DNA from: Amphimedon queenslandica
Lineage: Eukaryota > Porifera > Demospongiae > Haplosclerida > Niphatidae
Reading direction: 5' to 3'
Length of the DNA stretch: 64,000 bases
Assembly (NCBI RefSeq): GCF_000090795.2
Contig: NW_003546274.1
Location: 207,585-271,584, forward strand
Part shown: positions 1 through 10,924 of the stretch, one piece after another
How the letters are laid out: every line of letters begins with the position of its first letter
Numbering within the stretch: the first letter of the stretch is position 1
Translations under genes and position numbers: made by a program
The notes under the pieces: model-generated
The model's database searches: none
Told to the model about the DNA's origin: nothing
The model's input: the letters and a program-made list of their open reading frames with translations, nothing else

Positions 1-44
1 AAATATATTTGATGAAGGAAATTTACTCTTTTCTCTTCTTCTAG

Positions 45-3000
45 GATCCTCAAGCTGATGATGATAATTATCCTCAATTGTCTCCAGGTGGCTCTGGAAG
101 CAGTAGCTCTATTGGCTCATCGGCTAGCGTCTATGAAGAAACCAAGTTCTACGACTGGTCCTGCAAGTATTTTGCAAATTCACTAATGAAGGTTAGTCCA
201 TATTATGTCATTATAATATTGTAAAATTGATAATGTTATACATTATTGTTTCTAATACACATGTTTATTATTATTATTTATTTTATTGATTTATTCTATA
301 GCAACCGGAGGACTGTGACAGGTTTAGTGAGAGCTACTTGCAGAGGGAGTTTCGGTTCTTGCGTAATCACACAGTGAGAGAGGAGGGGTCACAGTTGATT
401 GATTCCTATGATAAAGCAAAGTTCAACGATCACATATTTGTTAACAAGGAGAGCAAGACACCCCAAGAGCTCAAGTTTCATCCTTACATACCTCAACTGG
501 TTGTACTTCACAAGTCATCATGGAGGTTAGTTAAATGGCTAGGAGAGAATTTTTTATTTTTCTGATACATGTACATGTCTTTATGTTGCATACCGTATGG
601 CTAGAAAATTCCGTGGGGTATTTAATTTCGCGGATTTCGTGGGTAACTTCTTAACCACGAAAATTAATACCATGGAAATGCTCACTGCGCATGTGCAGCT
701 TGTGAAAATCAATGACTTAATGCAAGTCCACGTGCAAAAACGCGAAATTTAACTCCCTCGAAATTAAAGAATTAAGAGCTTTTCCCTAAAACACGAAAAT
801 TTATGCCCTCGAAATTTTCTAGCCATACAGTATGTACATGTAGTTTACTGATTCTGATCCAATATTGGCTTGTTTTTTAAATGCTCATAACTCGAAAAAT
901 ATTTGTCAGAATCAGCTCAAACTTTCTACATAGCATAAGGACATCAATGTGTATCAGAAAATGTAATAAAAGTTTGGGGTGATTTTGGAGCCATTTTTTG
1001 GAAAAAACCATGTGCTATAGCCTTGGGTATTTTTCAAAATTTGGCTCGTTTTTAAAAAATGCTTATAACTCGAAAAATATTTGTCAGAATTAGCTCAAAC
1101 TTTTTACATAGCATAAGGACATCAGTATGTATTAGAAAATGTAATAAAAATTTGGGGTGATTTCGGAGCCATTTTTCAGAAAAAACCATGGGCTATAGCC
1201 TTGGGTATTTTTCAAAAATTTGCTTGTTTTTTAAAATGCTCATAACTCGAGAAATATTTGTCAGAAACAGCCCAAACTTTCTACATAGCATAAGGACATC
1301 AATATGTATCAGAAAATGTGATAAAAATTTAGGGTGATTTTGGAGCCATTTTTTGGAAAAAACCATGGACTATATGGGTATTTTTCAGGATTTTGGTGTT
1401 TTCTTAAAATGGCCGTAACTTGAAAAATTGAAGTCGGGATTAGCTCAAACTTGCTACACAACATAAGGACATCAATATGTATCAGAAAATGTAATAAAAA
1501 TTTGGGGTGATTTCGGAGCCATTTTTTGGAAAAAACCATGGGCTATAGCCTTGGGTATTTTTCAAAAATTGGCTAGTTTTAAAAAATGCTCATAACTCAA
1601 AAAATATTTGTCAGAAACAGCCCAAACTTTCTACATAGCATAAGGACATCAATATGTATCAGAAAATGTGATAAAAAATTTAGGGTGATTTCGGAGCCAT
1701 TTTTTGGAAAAAACCATGGGCTATAGCCTTGGGTATTTTTCAGGATTTTAGTGTTTTCTTAAAATGGCCGTAACTTGAAAAATTGAAGTCGGAATCACCT
1801 CAAACTTGCTACACAACATAAGGACATCAATATGTATCAGAAAATGTGATAAAAATTTGGGGTGATTTCGGAGCCATTTTTTGGAAAAAACCATGGGCTA
1901 TTATAGCCTTGGGTATTTTTCAAAAATTTGCTCATTTTAAAAAATTCTCTTAACTCAAAAATATTTGTCAGAATCAGCTCAAACTTTCTACATACTATAA
2001 GGACATCAATATGTATCAGAAATTGTAAAATTGGGGGTGTTTTTGCAAAGGTACATACAAAGAGAAAAGGTTGCATACTCTGTATCACTGCCAACTTATG
2101 CTTCTTAAAACCCGCCATTTTATAATTACAATATTTAATGGGTATAACTATTGAATTTTTTATTGATGTCTAGTCTAAATTCACTTTTTTAATAATTGTA
2201 TTTTAGTCTGTGGGATATAGAACGAGGTACTCACCTCTGCACTCATTCCAATCACACTGGAACCAGTAAGGCCACTGCTGTGGAGTTCATTAATCCTCAC
2301 GACGTCTCATTTTTACTCACAGGGACAGGTGGGTCGGTTTTTGGGTGTGGCCGGTTGCTATTGACTTTGTACTTGTTGTTAATTAGATGACGGGTGCATC
2401 AGAGTCTGGAGGAACTACCTAGAAGAGGATGAAGGAAGTCCTAAACTAGTTACCAGCTGGAGGGCATTGAGTGACATGCAGCAAAGCTCTAGAAGTAAGC
2501 TTAGTATATTATTAGTATATTATTAGGCATATTATATTAATATATTATTAGGCATATTATTAGTAATTTGTATAGTATATCATTCTTGTTTATTTGTATA
2601 TTATTAGTATATCCTTGTTATATTATTGGTATACTATTATTCTCATCCCTATAGATGTTGGTATGGTAATGGAGTGGGAGCAGCCCACAGGTCTCCTCTA
2701 TGCTACAGGTGATGTCAAGTACATCAGAGTATGGGACACTCACAAGGAGCTCAAGATCAGTGACATACCAACAGGAGCCGAGAGCTGTGTCTCCAGCCTT
2801 GCACTGGACCACTGTGACAAGTCACTGATGGTCGCTGGGTGTGGGGACGGAACCATTAGACTCTATGACAGGAGACACCCTTCATCAAGCAGGTAGGGGA
2901 GTGCCCCCCTTTGGAGATACCACCTTACCTTTAATAAGACCATGCACTTTTAAATAGACATCAAGTTCTCTATTTTGCATTATATTGTCCCCTGGTAAAA

Positions 3001-4207
3001 ACCACCCTTCTTGTAAGACCACCACTTCCAAGAATCAAAGGGTGGTCTTTCAAAAGAGGACTAGTGTATGGTTAATAATTGTAGTGTCACTTTTTACAGT
3101 TATGGTTTTACTTTCTATAGTTTGGTTCAAGTGTTAAAGGAGCACTCCAGTTGGATACTCAAAGTACATATCCAGCAACCTGTCAATAACATTGTCTCTA
3201 TGGGGTGAGCCATACACACATGTACATGTACATGTAATTATTGCCCATTCTAATTAATGCCATGTGTTACATGTATTTTAATGTCCCTTGTAGTGCTCAG
3301 GGAGATGTTCGTGTCTGGGATCCAAGGTTCACTAGATCTACACACAATTTCAATGCAATGTCTGGTTCTAATGTATGCACTATACATCATTCAGTACCTC
3401 TCCTGGCATGGTACGTATATTATATGCATGTACATTGTAGATATATGTGAATATGAAATGGTGTAAACTTTTCCCTCTCTCTCCCTCCCTCTCTCTCTCT
3501 CNNNNNNNNNNCTTTTCCCTCTCTCTCCCTCCCTCTCTCTCTCTCTCCCTCTCTCCCTCTCTCTCTCCCTCTCTCTCTCCCTCTCTCTCTCCCTCTCTCT
3601 CTCCCTCTCTCTCTCCCTCTCTCTCTCTCCCTCTCTCTCTCTCCCTCTCTCTCTCTCTCCCTCTCTCTCTCTCTCCCTCTCTCTCTCTCTCCCTCTCTCT
3701 CTCTCTCCCTCTCTCTCTCTCTCCCTCTCTCTCTCTCTCCCTCTCTTTCTCTCTCCCTCTCTCTCTCTCTCCCTCTCTCTCTCTCTCCCTCTCTCTCTCT
3801 CTCCCTCTCTCTCTCTCTCCCTCTCTCTCTCTCTCCCTCTCTCCCTCTCTCTCTCTTTCTCTCCCACTCTCTCTCTCTCTCTCTCTCTCTCTTCCTATCT
3901 CTCTTCCTATCTCTCTCTCACTCACTCTCACCCTCTTTCCCTCCCGCTCCCTTTTTCCCCATGCAGTGCGTCCAATCAAGCCATCAAGCTGTATAATATT
4001 CAAAACAAAGAGTCGATCAACTCGATACGTTATCACGATGGCTTCATGGGACAGAAAATAGGACCAACCAAATCTATCACCTTTCATCCATATAAGGTAA
4101 GTGCCACGCCCATTTTTCACACCTGAGCACTTCCATTTTAGTTGTGGATGGCCGCTGGTGGATCTGACGGCTTGATATCGATATATTCAAGCGAGAGAAA
4201 GAAATGA
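45..4207 (+). CDS. RPTOR: Raptor (regulatory-associated protein of mTOR), C-terminal WD40 part, 5' truncated
   Basis: The scaffold subunit of TORC1 that presents substrates to mTOR. Nine exons fit with consistent phase: 45-191, 302-525, 2207-2328, 2387-2494, 2655-2892, 3121-3204, 3294-3410, 3967-4096, 4142-4207 (TGA). They encode about 411 residues. What is seen: an acidic/Ser-rich linker, then WD repeats with RVWRNY, RIRVWDT-like, GDGTIRLYDRR, GDVRVWDPR and a final GGSDGLISIY blade. The phrases DIPTGAESCVSSL and YHDGFMGQK are closely similar to the Raptor propeller as I remember it. The caspase-like N-terminal and HEAT regions lie to the left of the window. The intron 526-2206 is packed with tandem repeats and a MITE, and the intron 3411-3966 is mostly a CT tract with an assembly gap. 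The gene assignment is firm. Confidence 0.93.
593..830. mobile_element. MITE with long terminal inverted repeats in a Raptor intron
   Basis: The ends are inverted copies: CCGTATGGCTAGAAAATT at the left and AATTTTCTAGCCATACAG at the right, each flanked by TA (591-592 and 831-832). The inverted match continues inward with a GAAATT/CGAGGG-type pattern. No coding capacity. TA duplication and short size suggest a Tc1/mariner-type non-autonomous element; the superfamily is inference. Related ends occur near 24826-25022. Confidence 0.75.
866..2050. repeat. Tandem repeat array, about 178-bp unit (type A), Raptor intron
   Basis: About seven head-to-tail units. Each has a TAACTCGAAAAATATTTGTC start (alternating with a variant TAACTTGAAAAATTGAAGTC), a shared core with TCAGCTCAAACTTTCTAC, ATAAGGACATCAATATGTAT and CAGAAAATGTAATAAAAAT, then an imperfect palindrome around GGGCTATAGCC. 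The divergence between units is modest. Short open frames across it are repeat translations, not genes. Confidence 0.9.
3466..3945. repeat. CT-rich simple repeat with a 10-N gap (3502-3511)
   Basis: Nearly pure (CT)n/(CCCTCT)n inside the last long Raptor intron. The roughly 34 bases before the N run are repeated immediately after it, so the gap probably joins two overlapping contig ends rather than hiding sequence. Confidence 0.9.
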
Positions 4208-4944
4208 TAAATGAAACAATTAAAAAATATATAATAATTATTATTTTGTGCTGCATCAGCTGAAATGAAGTGTGCTCTTTTGTTATGTTAATATTTTAAT
4301 CATGCAATCATATTATTTGTTATTATTATTGTTATTATTATTAATGTTATTAATAAAATGTTATTATTTATACTAAAAAAAGTAACAAACTATAATAGAA
4401 GACTTTCAATTCTAGCATGTACATGTATATGTATTTGCTGTTAGTTTTCTCGAGAGATTAACTGTCCTCTACTCTTTAAAAGGTAATGTAGTCTACTCTT
4501 TGCATTTGTGCCTTTCATTCAACCAAAAATTAATATTAATATTATTGATTATATAATTTAAAAATCATTAATTTTCTAATTACGAGGACACAATTAATTC
4601 AACTGTCTTGATAAAGTTCCTTGTCTTGGTGATAGAACATTAGCAAATGACGAAGAGCCTAAATCAATGAGATTACAAATAGATTGATGACATTAGTATT
4701 ATTATTATTATTATTATAAACAAACAAAACAAAAAAGAAAGAGTGAAAAAATTAACCACTATTGTTATTATTATTATTATTTTTTTATTATTATTATTAT
4801 AGTACAATACAATACAACACACAGACATACACAATAAAATACACTAAGGACAAAACAAGAAATAAGAGAAACAAAACATAAAGAGACAAAAGATAAAACA
4901 AAGGTAAAATAAAATGTTAAGTGAAATTATTATTATTATTATTA
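4208..4944. other. Convergent intergenic region, Raptor / arrestin-domain gene
   Basis: AT-rich, with several TTA/ATT microsatellite runs (about 4320-4340, 4700-4720, 4765-4800, 4925-4945) and many AATAAA-like strings that could serve polyadenylation of either gene. I see no exon or RNA gene. Confidence 0.6.
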
Positions 4945-6699
4945 TTAATTACTTAGTAGGTCCCTGGTGACGGTAAGTGGTGCTCTCACAGTTACTACGG
5001 TACAGTCGTCCAACCAATCTGGTTGCTCCCACATCACCCACTAAAAACAAAGACATGAGCCAAAATTAAATTCAAGCCAAAATTTAATGCTCAAATCTTG
5101 ATTGACATGATAATGCATTTTACAGTCATTCTTAGGAAAAGAGTATGTTTGTTTACTATGATAACTTGTGTAGTAATCTTAATTGCTACACGGCCAAGAA
5201 TTTTCATGCCTAATCCAGGACTGTTGCCCAAAGTTACTGGATCAGGTCTGATATCAGTGTTAGTACAGCCCTGATAGCCATCATTGCTGAATCATGAAAG
5301 TCAGTCCGGCCTGATCCAGTATAGATGCTTATCATGTCTATACTGTGGCTGACTCCATGATTGTATCAGGACTGATTGCCCAAAAGCCATGATCTATGTC
5401 TGATATCAGGACTGATTCAGACTGATCCAGTCCTGATCCACTTGCCAACTCGTGGCTATGTATGTGTTTTTATGAGGTGAGGTCCTTACTGATGAGTTGT
5501 GATGAGGTTTGATGATGACTTGCTGCACTTGATCAATGTCCAGCGAATACTGACAATGTAGCTTGATATCAATATGATATTTACACTAAGAGAGAATTAA
5601 TATGATAATAATCAATTCTATTCTTGCTAATAATAATAATTTATTATTGATATGGCACCAATATTACTTTTAAGCCTGATTTTTTACATCTCACTTACTC
5701 TGACAATACTCCCTGAAGTGTTAGGAGGTAACTTATTCACTTCTTTTAGTTTGATTATCTCTGTCCTGTAGCAATAGATTAATTGTGTGAATGGAAACTG
5801 GAGGGTATTACCATACCATGATGTTTTTGTTCCACGTGGTATTGCTTCGTGATGCTGTGTGACCAGAGGAGTGAAGTTAACACGATCCGATAACTCTGAT
5901 TCTCCTCTTTCACCATCTTTACCGAAAAATCTCAACACTCTATTGAACTAAGACAAAATGTAAGGTGTGATGATTTTAACTATACGTTTTTCTTTCTTCT
6001 TTCTTACTGTAAAAGTTACTGATGATACGTCAAGGCTGGACTGGTTGTCAACATCAACATTAATGCTAATATCTTCATCACTTAAATAAGCACTTTTATC
6101 TAACCTAAACAGGCAAAAAAAAAACATTTAGTACAGTGTGACGGTAAAACATTATAATAACAATTTTTCACAAGCTAATAATGCATTAATAGCACTGCAT
6201 CGTCATAACTGAATAAAGTACACACACACACACACGTATAACTATAATGCAATGTTTTATTGTGTTTTTTATGTCCTCATATGTTAATGTAGCCCTTGGC
6301 CTTGGATTACATTGTATGGTGTGAATTGGGTGACCCTACTGAGTCTTGTTTACATTCAACTCTACTTCTTTTTGGAAAAATTTTTGTCTCTAGTTTCTAA
6401 TTTTGTGAATGTATGTACATGTACAATAAAGAGAACAGAGCCATACAGAGTATAAGATAAGATTGTGTAATTATGGTACAATAACAATAGCCTTGTGAGA
6501 TCTGGGTTGTTTATTTTTTACTGACTTTGTTGATAAGTGAACTGATCCTCTGTTTAAACAGACAAGGTACTGCACACGATCAGACGAATGGAGTTTAGAT
6601 GGAGGGTAATGAGCGTTACGACAGTCTAGAGAATCATACACTATTAATGGGACCTCTGCCTAAGATATTTGAGAGAGAGAGAGAGGGAGAGAGAGAGGA

Positions 6700-6746
<47 letters not shown>

Positions 6747-7568
6747 GAGAGAATGCGAGCTACATGTCAGGCATTACGTGAAAGTAAGTGAAAAGTGAGT
6801 GAAAGACATAATTTTATTAGTGTTTGTTTGGATTGTTGATTACGTATAATCTTTGTTTTGGTTGAGGGTTGGTGAAGTATGCCGCTATGCTGTATTTTAT
6901 GCTACCATCCATGGAGTCAGCCTCCTTTATGTTGAAGACACCTACCAAATGAAAGGGTAAATATAATATCTCCCTCTACACCTTTTAAAGCTTGGGAAGT
7001 CAGTTTTAGTTTAAGCTACTTTCTCTCTTTTTTCCTCTCTCTCTCCCTTTCTATTTACCAGGCACACCATGCGGTAACTGATACTGAAACGAAAAAGAAA
7101 ATGCGCCTCTAGGAAAACCACCTGTACAAAAGACAAGCATAAATGCTTGTTTGGTACACAAAATACTTGGATATTCCACCATTTTGAATTCCTCTCCCAA
7201 GAAAACCTTCTCCCACTGTCTCTTCCCAGTTTTCGTTTGATACTGATCCTGTCCCTCTAAAGCAATCGTGTAGTTGTACTGGTGGCTACCTGAAAAGAAG
7301 ATATAGCTTCAGAAAAGCGGCAGTAAGGCCATACTTTTCTCATAGCCTCTGATTTGCAGTTTTAATGTTCTGGATTGTAATTGCCCCATTGCTTTGACGA
7401 ACACCGTCCTAGGATCATAAAAACAAAGCAGTCATTGAATGTCATGCTCTCTCACTCTACCTCTTACCCAAATATAATGTCACCCCCTACATATTCTCCT
7501 TGGTTCAGTCTTATTTCTATCTGTGCGTCCTCCATTGGATAGTTTCTAGTTCTAATTCTTTGCAGCAT
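4945..7568 (-). CDS. Arrestin-domain (alpha-arrestin/ARRDC-like) protein
   Basis: Likely an adaptor of the arrestin fold, a family that links membrane cargo to ubiquitin ligases or endocytic coats. Exons, high to low: 7468-7568 (ATG at 7568), 7335-7408, 7059-7289, about 6880-6941, [unresolved], 6008-6104, 5699-5947, 5490-5585, 4945-5040 (stop TAA 4945-4947). The N domain shows YVGGDIIFG, LQIRGYEK and the hallmark FQYQLPHGVPG followed by IKYSIAAYF; the C domain starts with DEDISINVDVDNQSS, the typical N-x-S strand. Splice phase shows that one or more small exons between 6105 and 6880 are still missing from my model. No PPxY motif is visible in the C-terminus I can read, unlike many ARRDC proteins. 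Family is firm, subfamily not. Confidence 0.82.
5215..5455. repeat. Degenerate repeat with ATCAGGACTGAT-type inverted copies
   Basis: Inside the last arrestin-gene intron. CTGATATCAG and ATCAGGACTGAT strings recur several times on both strands, ending in an inverted GACTGATCCAGTC motif. It looks like an eroded fold-back element; boundaries are not clear. Confidence 0.4.
6671..6755. repeat. GA/GAAAGA simple repeat
   Basis: Purine-rich microsatellite in the unresolved intron region of the arrestin-domain gene. Confidence 0.9.
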
Positions 7569-8014
7569 GTGGGTGTGGCTAGTTAATTAACAACACATTT
7601 TGCTTTGACCCACAATAGCATGGTGAGGTTTGGTGACTATATAAGCTAAGTCACTTTAGCCAACAGTCAGTAGATAAATATGGTTCTTTGCCATCAATTT
7701 TTAGAAGGACTAAAAACAAAGGTCCTGCCTCTTAGTTTTAATCATTGAAATAAAAAAACAATACATGATGACATTAATCCTTCCATTAATCACATTGCCC
7801 TTGCCTATACAAACTGCTGGCAAGGCTGATAAAAAAAGAGAGCAAAATGCTATTAAATGAGAATCATATAGCTAATAGCTATCTCTTGATTGATTAAGAA
7901 TAAAAATAAATGAAATAAAATTAAGTATGATTGTGTTTTATATATATGCACACACCCACACACACACACACACACACACATAGAGTTTTAATATAACAGA
8001 AGTGTTCTTCCTTC
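7569..8014. other. Spacer between esterase 3' end and arrestin-domain 5' end
   Basis: 446 bp between two genes on the minus strand. It holds a CA/TA-rich stretch near 7940-7982. On the minus strand a CCACACCCAC motif lies directly before the arrestin-domain ATG. No further gene is seen. Confidence 0.5.
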
Positions 8015-10620
8015 TTATATATTAGCAACGCGATCTAGAATTTTTTTCACTCCGGACATTTGTGGTCCATCTTGATTCACTATTGTATGTAAAAAAATAA
8101 TATGATATATTGCAATAAATTTATTATAGTATGCCATACAGTAGTAGTATACTTACCGTAATCAGAGTTTGTGTAGCCCCACCTATGAAGAGAAAATATG
8201 GTATTTAATTTTAATTTCCGGCCCTTCTCTCTCTCTCTCTCTCTTTCTCTTACCAGTCCCAGCAGCCATTAGGATTAGATAGTATTGATTTGTGTATTTG
8301 AGGGAACACGACGATGATGTTATTGACTTCTGCTAGTCCGCTATAACCGGAGTGAAGTGCAAACGTAGTGTCAATGTATTCCCTACCAGGAAGATAACAG
8401 AGTAACGTTTGGACCACCTCCACTCATGAAAACCACACTTTACTACGCTATGTTTGTGTGTGTGGTGTGTGTGTGTGGTGTGTGTGTGTGTGTGTGTACG
8501 TATGATTTACCTTCCTTGCTTGCAGCCATGGAAGGCAATGTGTAGTCTACAAGCTAAGAAAGCGAGAGATATTTTCAATTAAAATTATTTTGCTTACCTG
8601 TTGCATTACTCTGACATCCAGTAGGGACATAGATGTATCCAATATTGTCCATTTGAGTGGAAAAGAACTCGGACTGCTCAAACTCTAGCAGCTACAAAAC
8701 GATAAAAGACAAACACATAAAACTACAAACAAACTGATACAAAAAGATAGAGTAGAGAGTTGAAACACAATACCCTATCCATGATATAATGTACACATAC
8801 ACCACATTAATCAAGTAATATATACAGTCAAACCTGTCTATTCCGGACACCTTGGGACCCAATAAAACTGTCCTTATTAAAGAGGTGTCCTTATTTCAGA
8901 GGTTCATTAATACACATTTATATTGCATTGGGGCTGATACTACCTGTCCTCATTATAGAGGTGTCCTTATTTTAAACTGTCCACAATAGCAGGTTTGACT
9001 GTACACACATAGACCTTATATAGATAATATAGTAAGCAAATACATACATTCATTCTCACATACATTATACACAAACACTTATTTCATATCATTCATATAT
9101 TCATACATGGTCTACAAGGTACTAACTTACATTCTTTTCAATGGCACTGGATTTATTAGCAGGGAGGATCCCACTCCCATATATCTGCTTGAATATGTTG
9201 TAAGCCGTGGGATAGCGGCAATTATTGATGAAAGGAGACCCCAGATAAGAGCAGAGATTACCATAATCGTCAGTAACCTAATATAACATAGTATAGTATG
9301 AACCCAGTCAGCCGTTTAATTACATTTACTCACTAAGTGCTAGTCAGAGATATCAAGTTACCATACCAGTTGCATGCAGTTACCACTTTACAATTACACA
9401 TAAACAAACTACTCTCTCATATCTTTACTATAAAATATATACACGGACTCTTATCTCATTTAAATGTTATTCATAAAGTGACAAGGACATAATGTGAAAT
9501 TCGACCTTTTATCTATGAAGACTATAGTCTGCTGTAGTTTTGGTATCAAGAACTGATGTTTGGCTTACTGATCCTTCATGAAACAATACATGCCAGTATT
9601 ATTAGTTGATAATAGTAATAATATACTGTTGAGACTAGAGTCTATTATTAGTTGTATCATATTGTGCAATATACAATGTACATGTACATGTAGTATCAAG
9701 AGTGGTTGGTAGTATATACTATAATTTGTATTGTGTATGGGCTAGTGTTTGCTTTATTTTCTTACAAATGCATGCTCTGATGGTGTAGTGAACATCGTTA
9801 CAATGTTATTCTTATTCAAAAGATAACCGTAAAACCTTTCCAGTGACTTCATTACAACTACAAAAGAAAGTGAGAAAGTATTATTATTATTATTATTACT
9901 AGGCATGCTAATATTATGTGATTCATGATGCATATAAATGCTATAGCCTCTACCTGGTCGAACTACAGTGTCCTTTGTACCAGAATACAAATATATCAAA
10001 TCATTTGAGAGATTTGTTGGATCATCTATTTTTCCATTTTTAGCATCTTCATGGACTTTATCAACGTATTTAGCAACATCCATTAGGCTAGGCAGGAGTC
10101 TATTCATGCAAGAAGTCAATGCTGTATTAAGCTGTCCTTCGGCACAATAATACGGTCCTACAGAGACACAAAGTGGAAATCATTTAAATTCATTGCTTAT
10201 AAGAATATTTTCCATGACTATTATTTATTTCGCACTACTGCTTCTTGTTTCCAAAACCACTGCCAACAAAATACTAACCATGTCCCAGAGCAAGAAGGGA
10301 CACAGTATATATACACAAGGGTATTAGACTAATAGAATTGTATCTGCCATTGTTATTAGTATTTCTCTACCTCCAGCAACGACTCCAGCTCCCATAAGGG
10401 TCTTTGAATAAGCAATGTGAAACTGAACCGCAAAGTAACCGCCTGATGATATACCAGAGACGGATATTTTGCTTTTATCTACATTATAACTACCTAAAAG
10501 AGTACAGTATTAAAAACATAAATCGAGAGCAGGCCACTTACCCAGTCGAGCTGCTGCATAAGCTCCATTGAGCAGTGCAAAGACTAGAACAAGTATTATA
10601 GTATTACTGACGGCAGCCAT
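8015..10620 (-). CDS. Secreted poly(3-hydroxybutyrate) depolymerase-like esterase
   Basis: An alpha/beta hydrolase of the type that cleaves polyhydroxyalkanoates, here with a signal peptide (MAAVSNTIILVLVFALLNG, then AYA). Ten exons join without phase conflict: 10542-10620, 10371-10493, 9954-10157, 9766-9857, 9131-9277, 8598-8691, 8511-8553, 8254-8382, 8157-8182, 8015-8079; 333 residues. Visible signature parts: lipase box GISSGGY (nucleophile Ser), YSGTKDTVV (candidate Asp), PSEHAF (candidate His), GSPFINNCRYP, CRLHIAFHGCKQ (oxyanion region) and GCWDWWGYTNSDY near the end. These match bacterial PHB depolymerases from memory. Ten spliced exons and animal-type neighbours argue against contamination. 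Substrate is not proven; a related ester is possible. It is head to head with ANKZF1 (304 bp apart). Confidence 0.88.
8825..9001. mobile_element. Tc1/mariner-like MITE in the esterase intron
   Basis: Terminal inverted repeats CAGTCAAACCTG...CAGGTTTGACTG, flanked by TA on both sides (8823-8824, 9002-9003). The inside has repeated GTGTCCTTATT motifs. 177 bp, no coding capacity. TA duplication and CAGT ends fit Tc1/mariner by family knowledge. Confidence 0.85.
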
Positions 10621-10924
10621 GTTCTACAGATCTTTAAGGGGCAGCCAGACTGAGACAGTTAGTCTGGAAGTACGTGTTAAATTTCTCTAATTGTTACAAG
10701 TATTTTTTGTTCAGGAATCAGGACAGCCTTGCAACCCTGTAAATACAGCTGGCACTTCCTCCATAAGGGGCGGAGCTGACCTTGCAGGTAACCACGCCCT
10801 TTCATAATGTGGGTGGGGCTGAGATGATATTAGCAATGAGTGGTGCAACAATGTCCTCGACAATGTCCTCATAAAAGAAGCTCAAAAGCTCTTCTTTTAT
10901 ACAAGATATAGAATAAGAAGAGGA
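10621..10924. promoter_or_regulatory. Bidirectional promoter region, esterase / ANKZF1
   Basis: 304 bp between divergent start codons. Contains GGGGCGGAGC, CCACGCCC and GGGTGGGG (GC/CACCC boxes) around 10765-10815. No TATA box stands out. Promoter role is inferred from position. Confidence 0.5.

Noticed and set aside
866-2050. CRISPR-like array of regularly spaced repeats
   Set aside because: Units are contiguous 178-bp tandem repeats with no unique spacers, in a eukaryotic intron.
1309-2118. Repeated open frames (KKWLRN..PKFLLHFLIHIDVL type) in the Raptor intron
   Set aside because: Each copy is one unit of the tandem repeat; frames are short, broken by indels between copies and lie in an intron.
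3391-4120. Long Ser-Leu or Arg-Glu reading frames over the CT tract in the Raptor intron
   Set aside because: They are translations of dinucleotide repeats and cross N bases; exon 3967-4096 is on the other strand in a defined frame.
6522-6569. Candidate 16-codon exon (YLVCLNRGSVHLSTKS) for the arrestin-domain gene
   Set aside because: It has AG and GT borders, but its phase (0 to 0) does not fit the following exon, which needs two carried bases.
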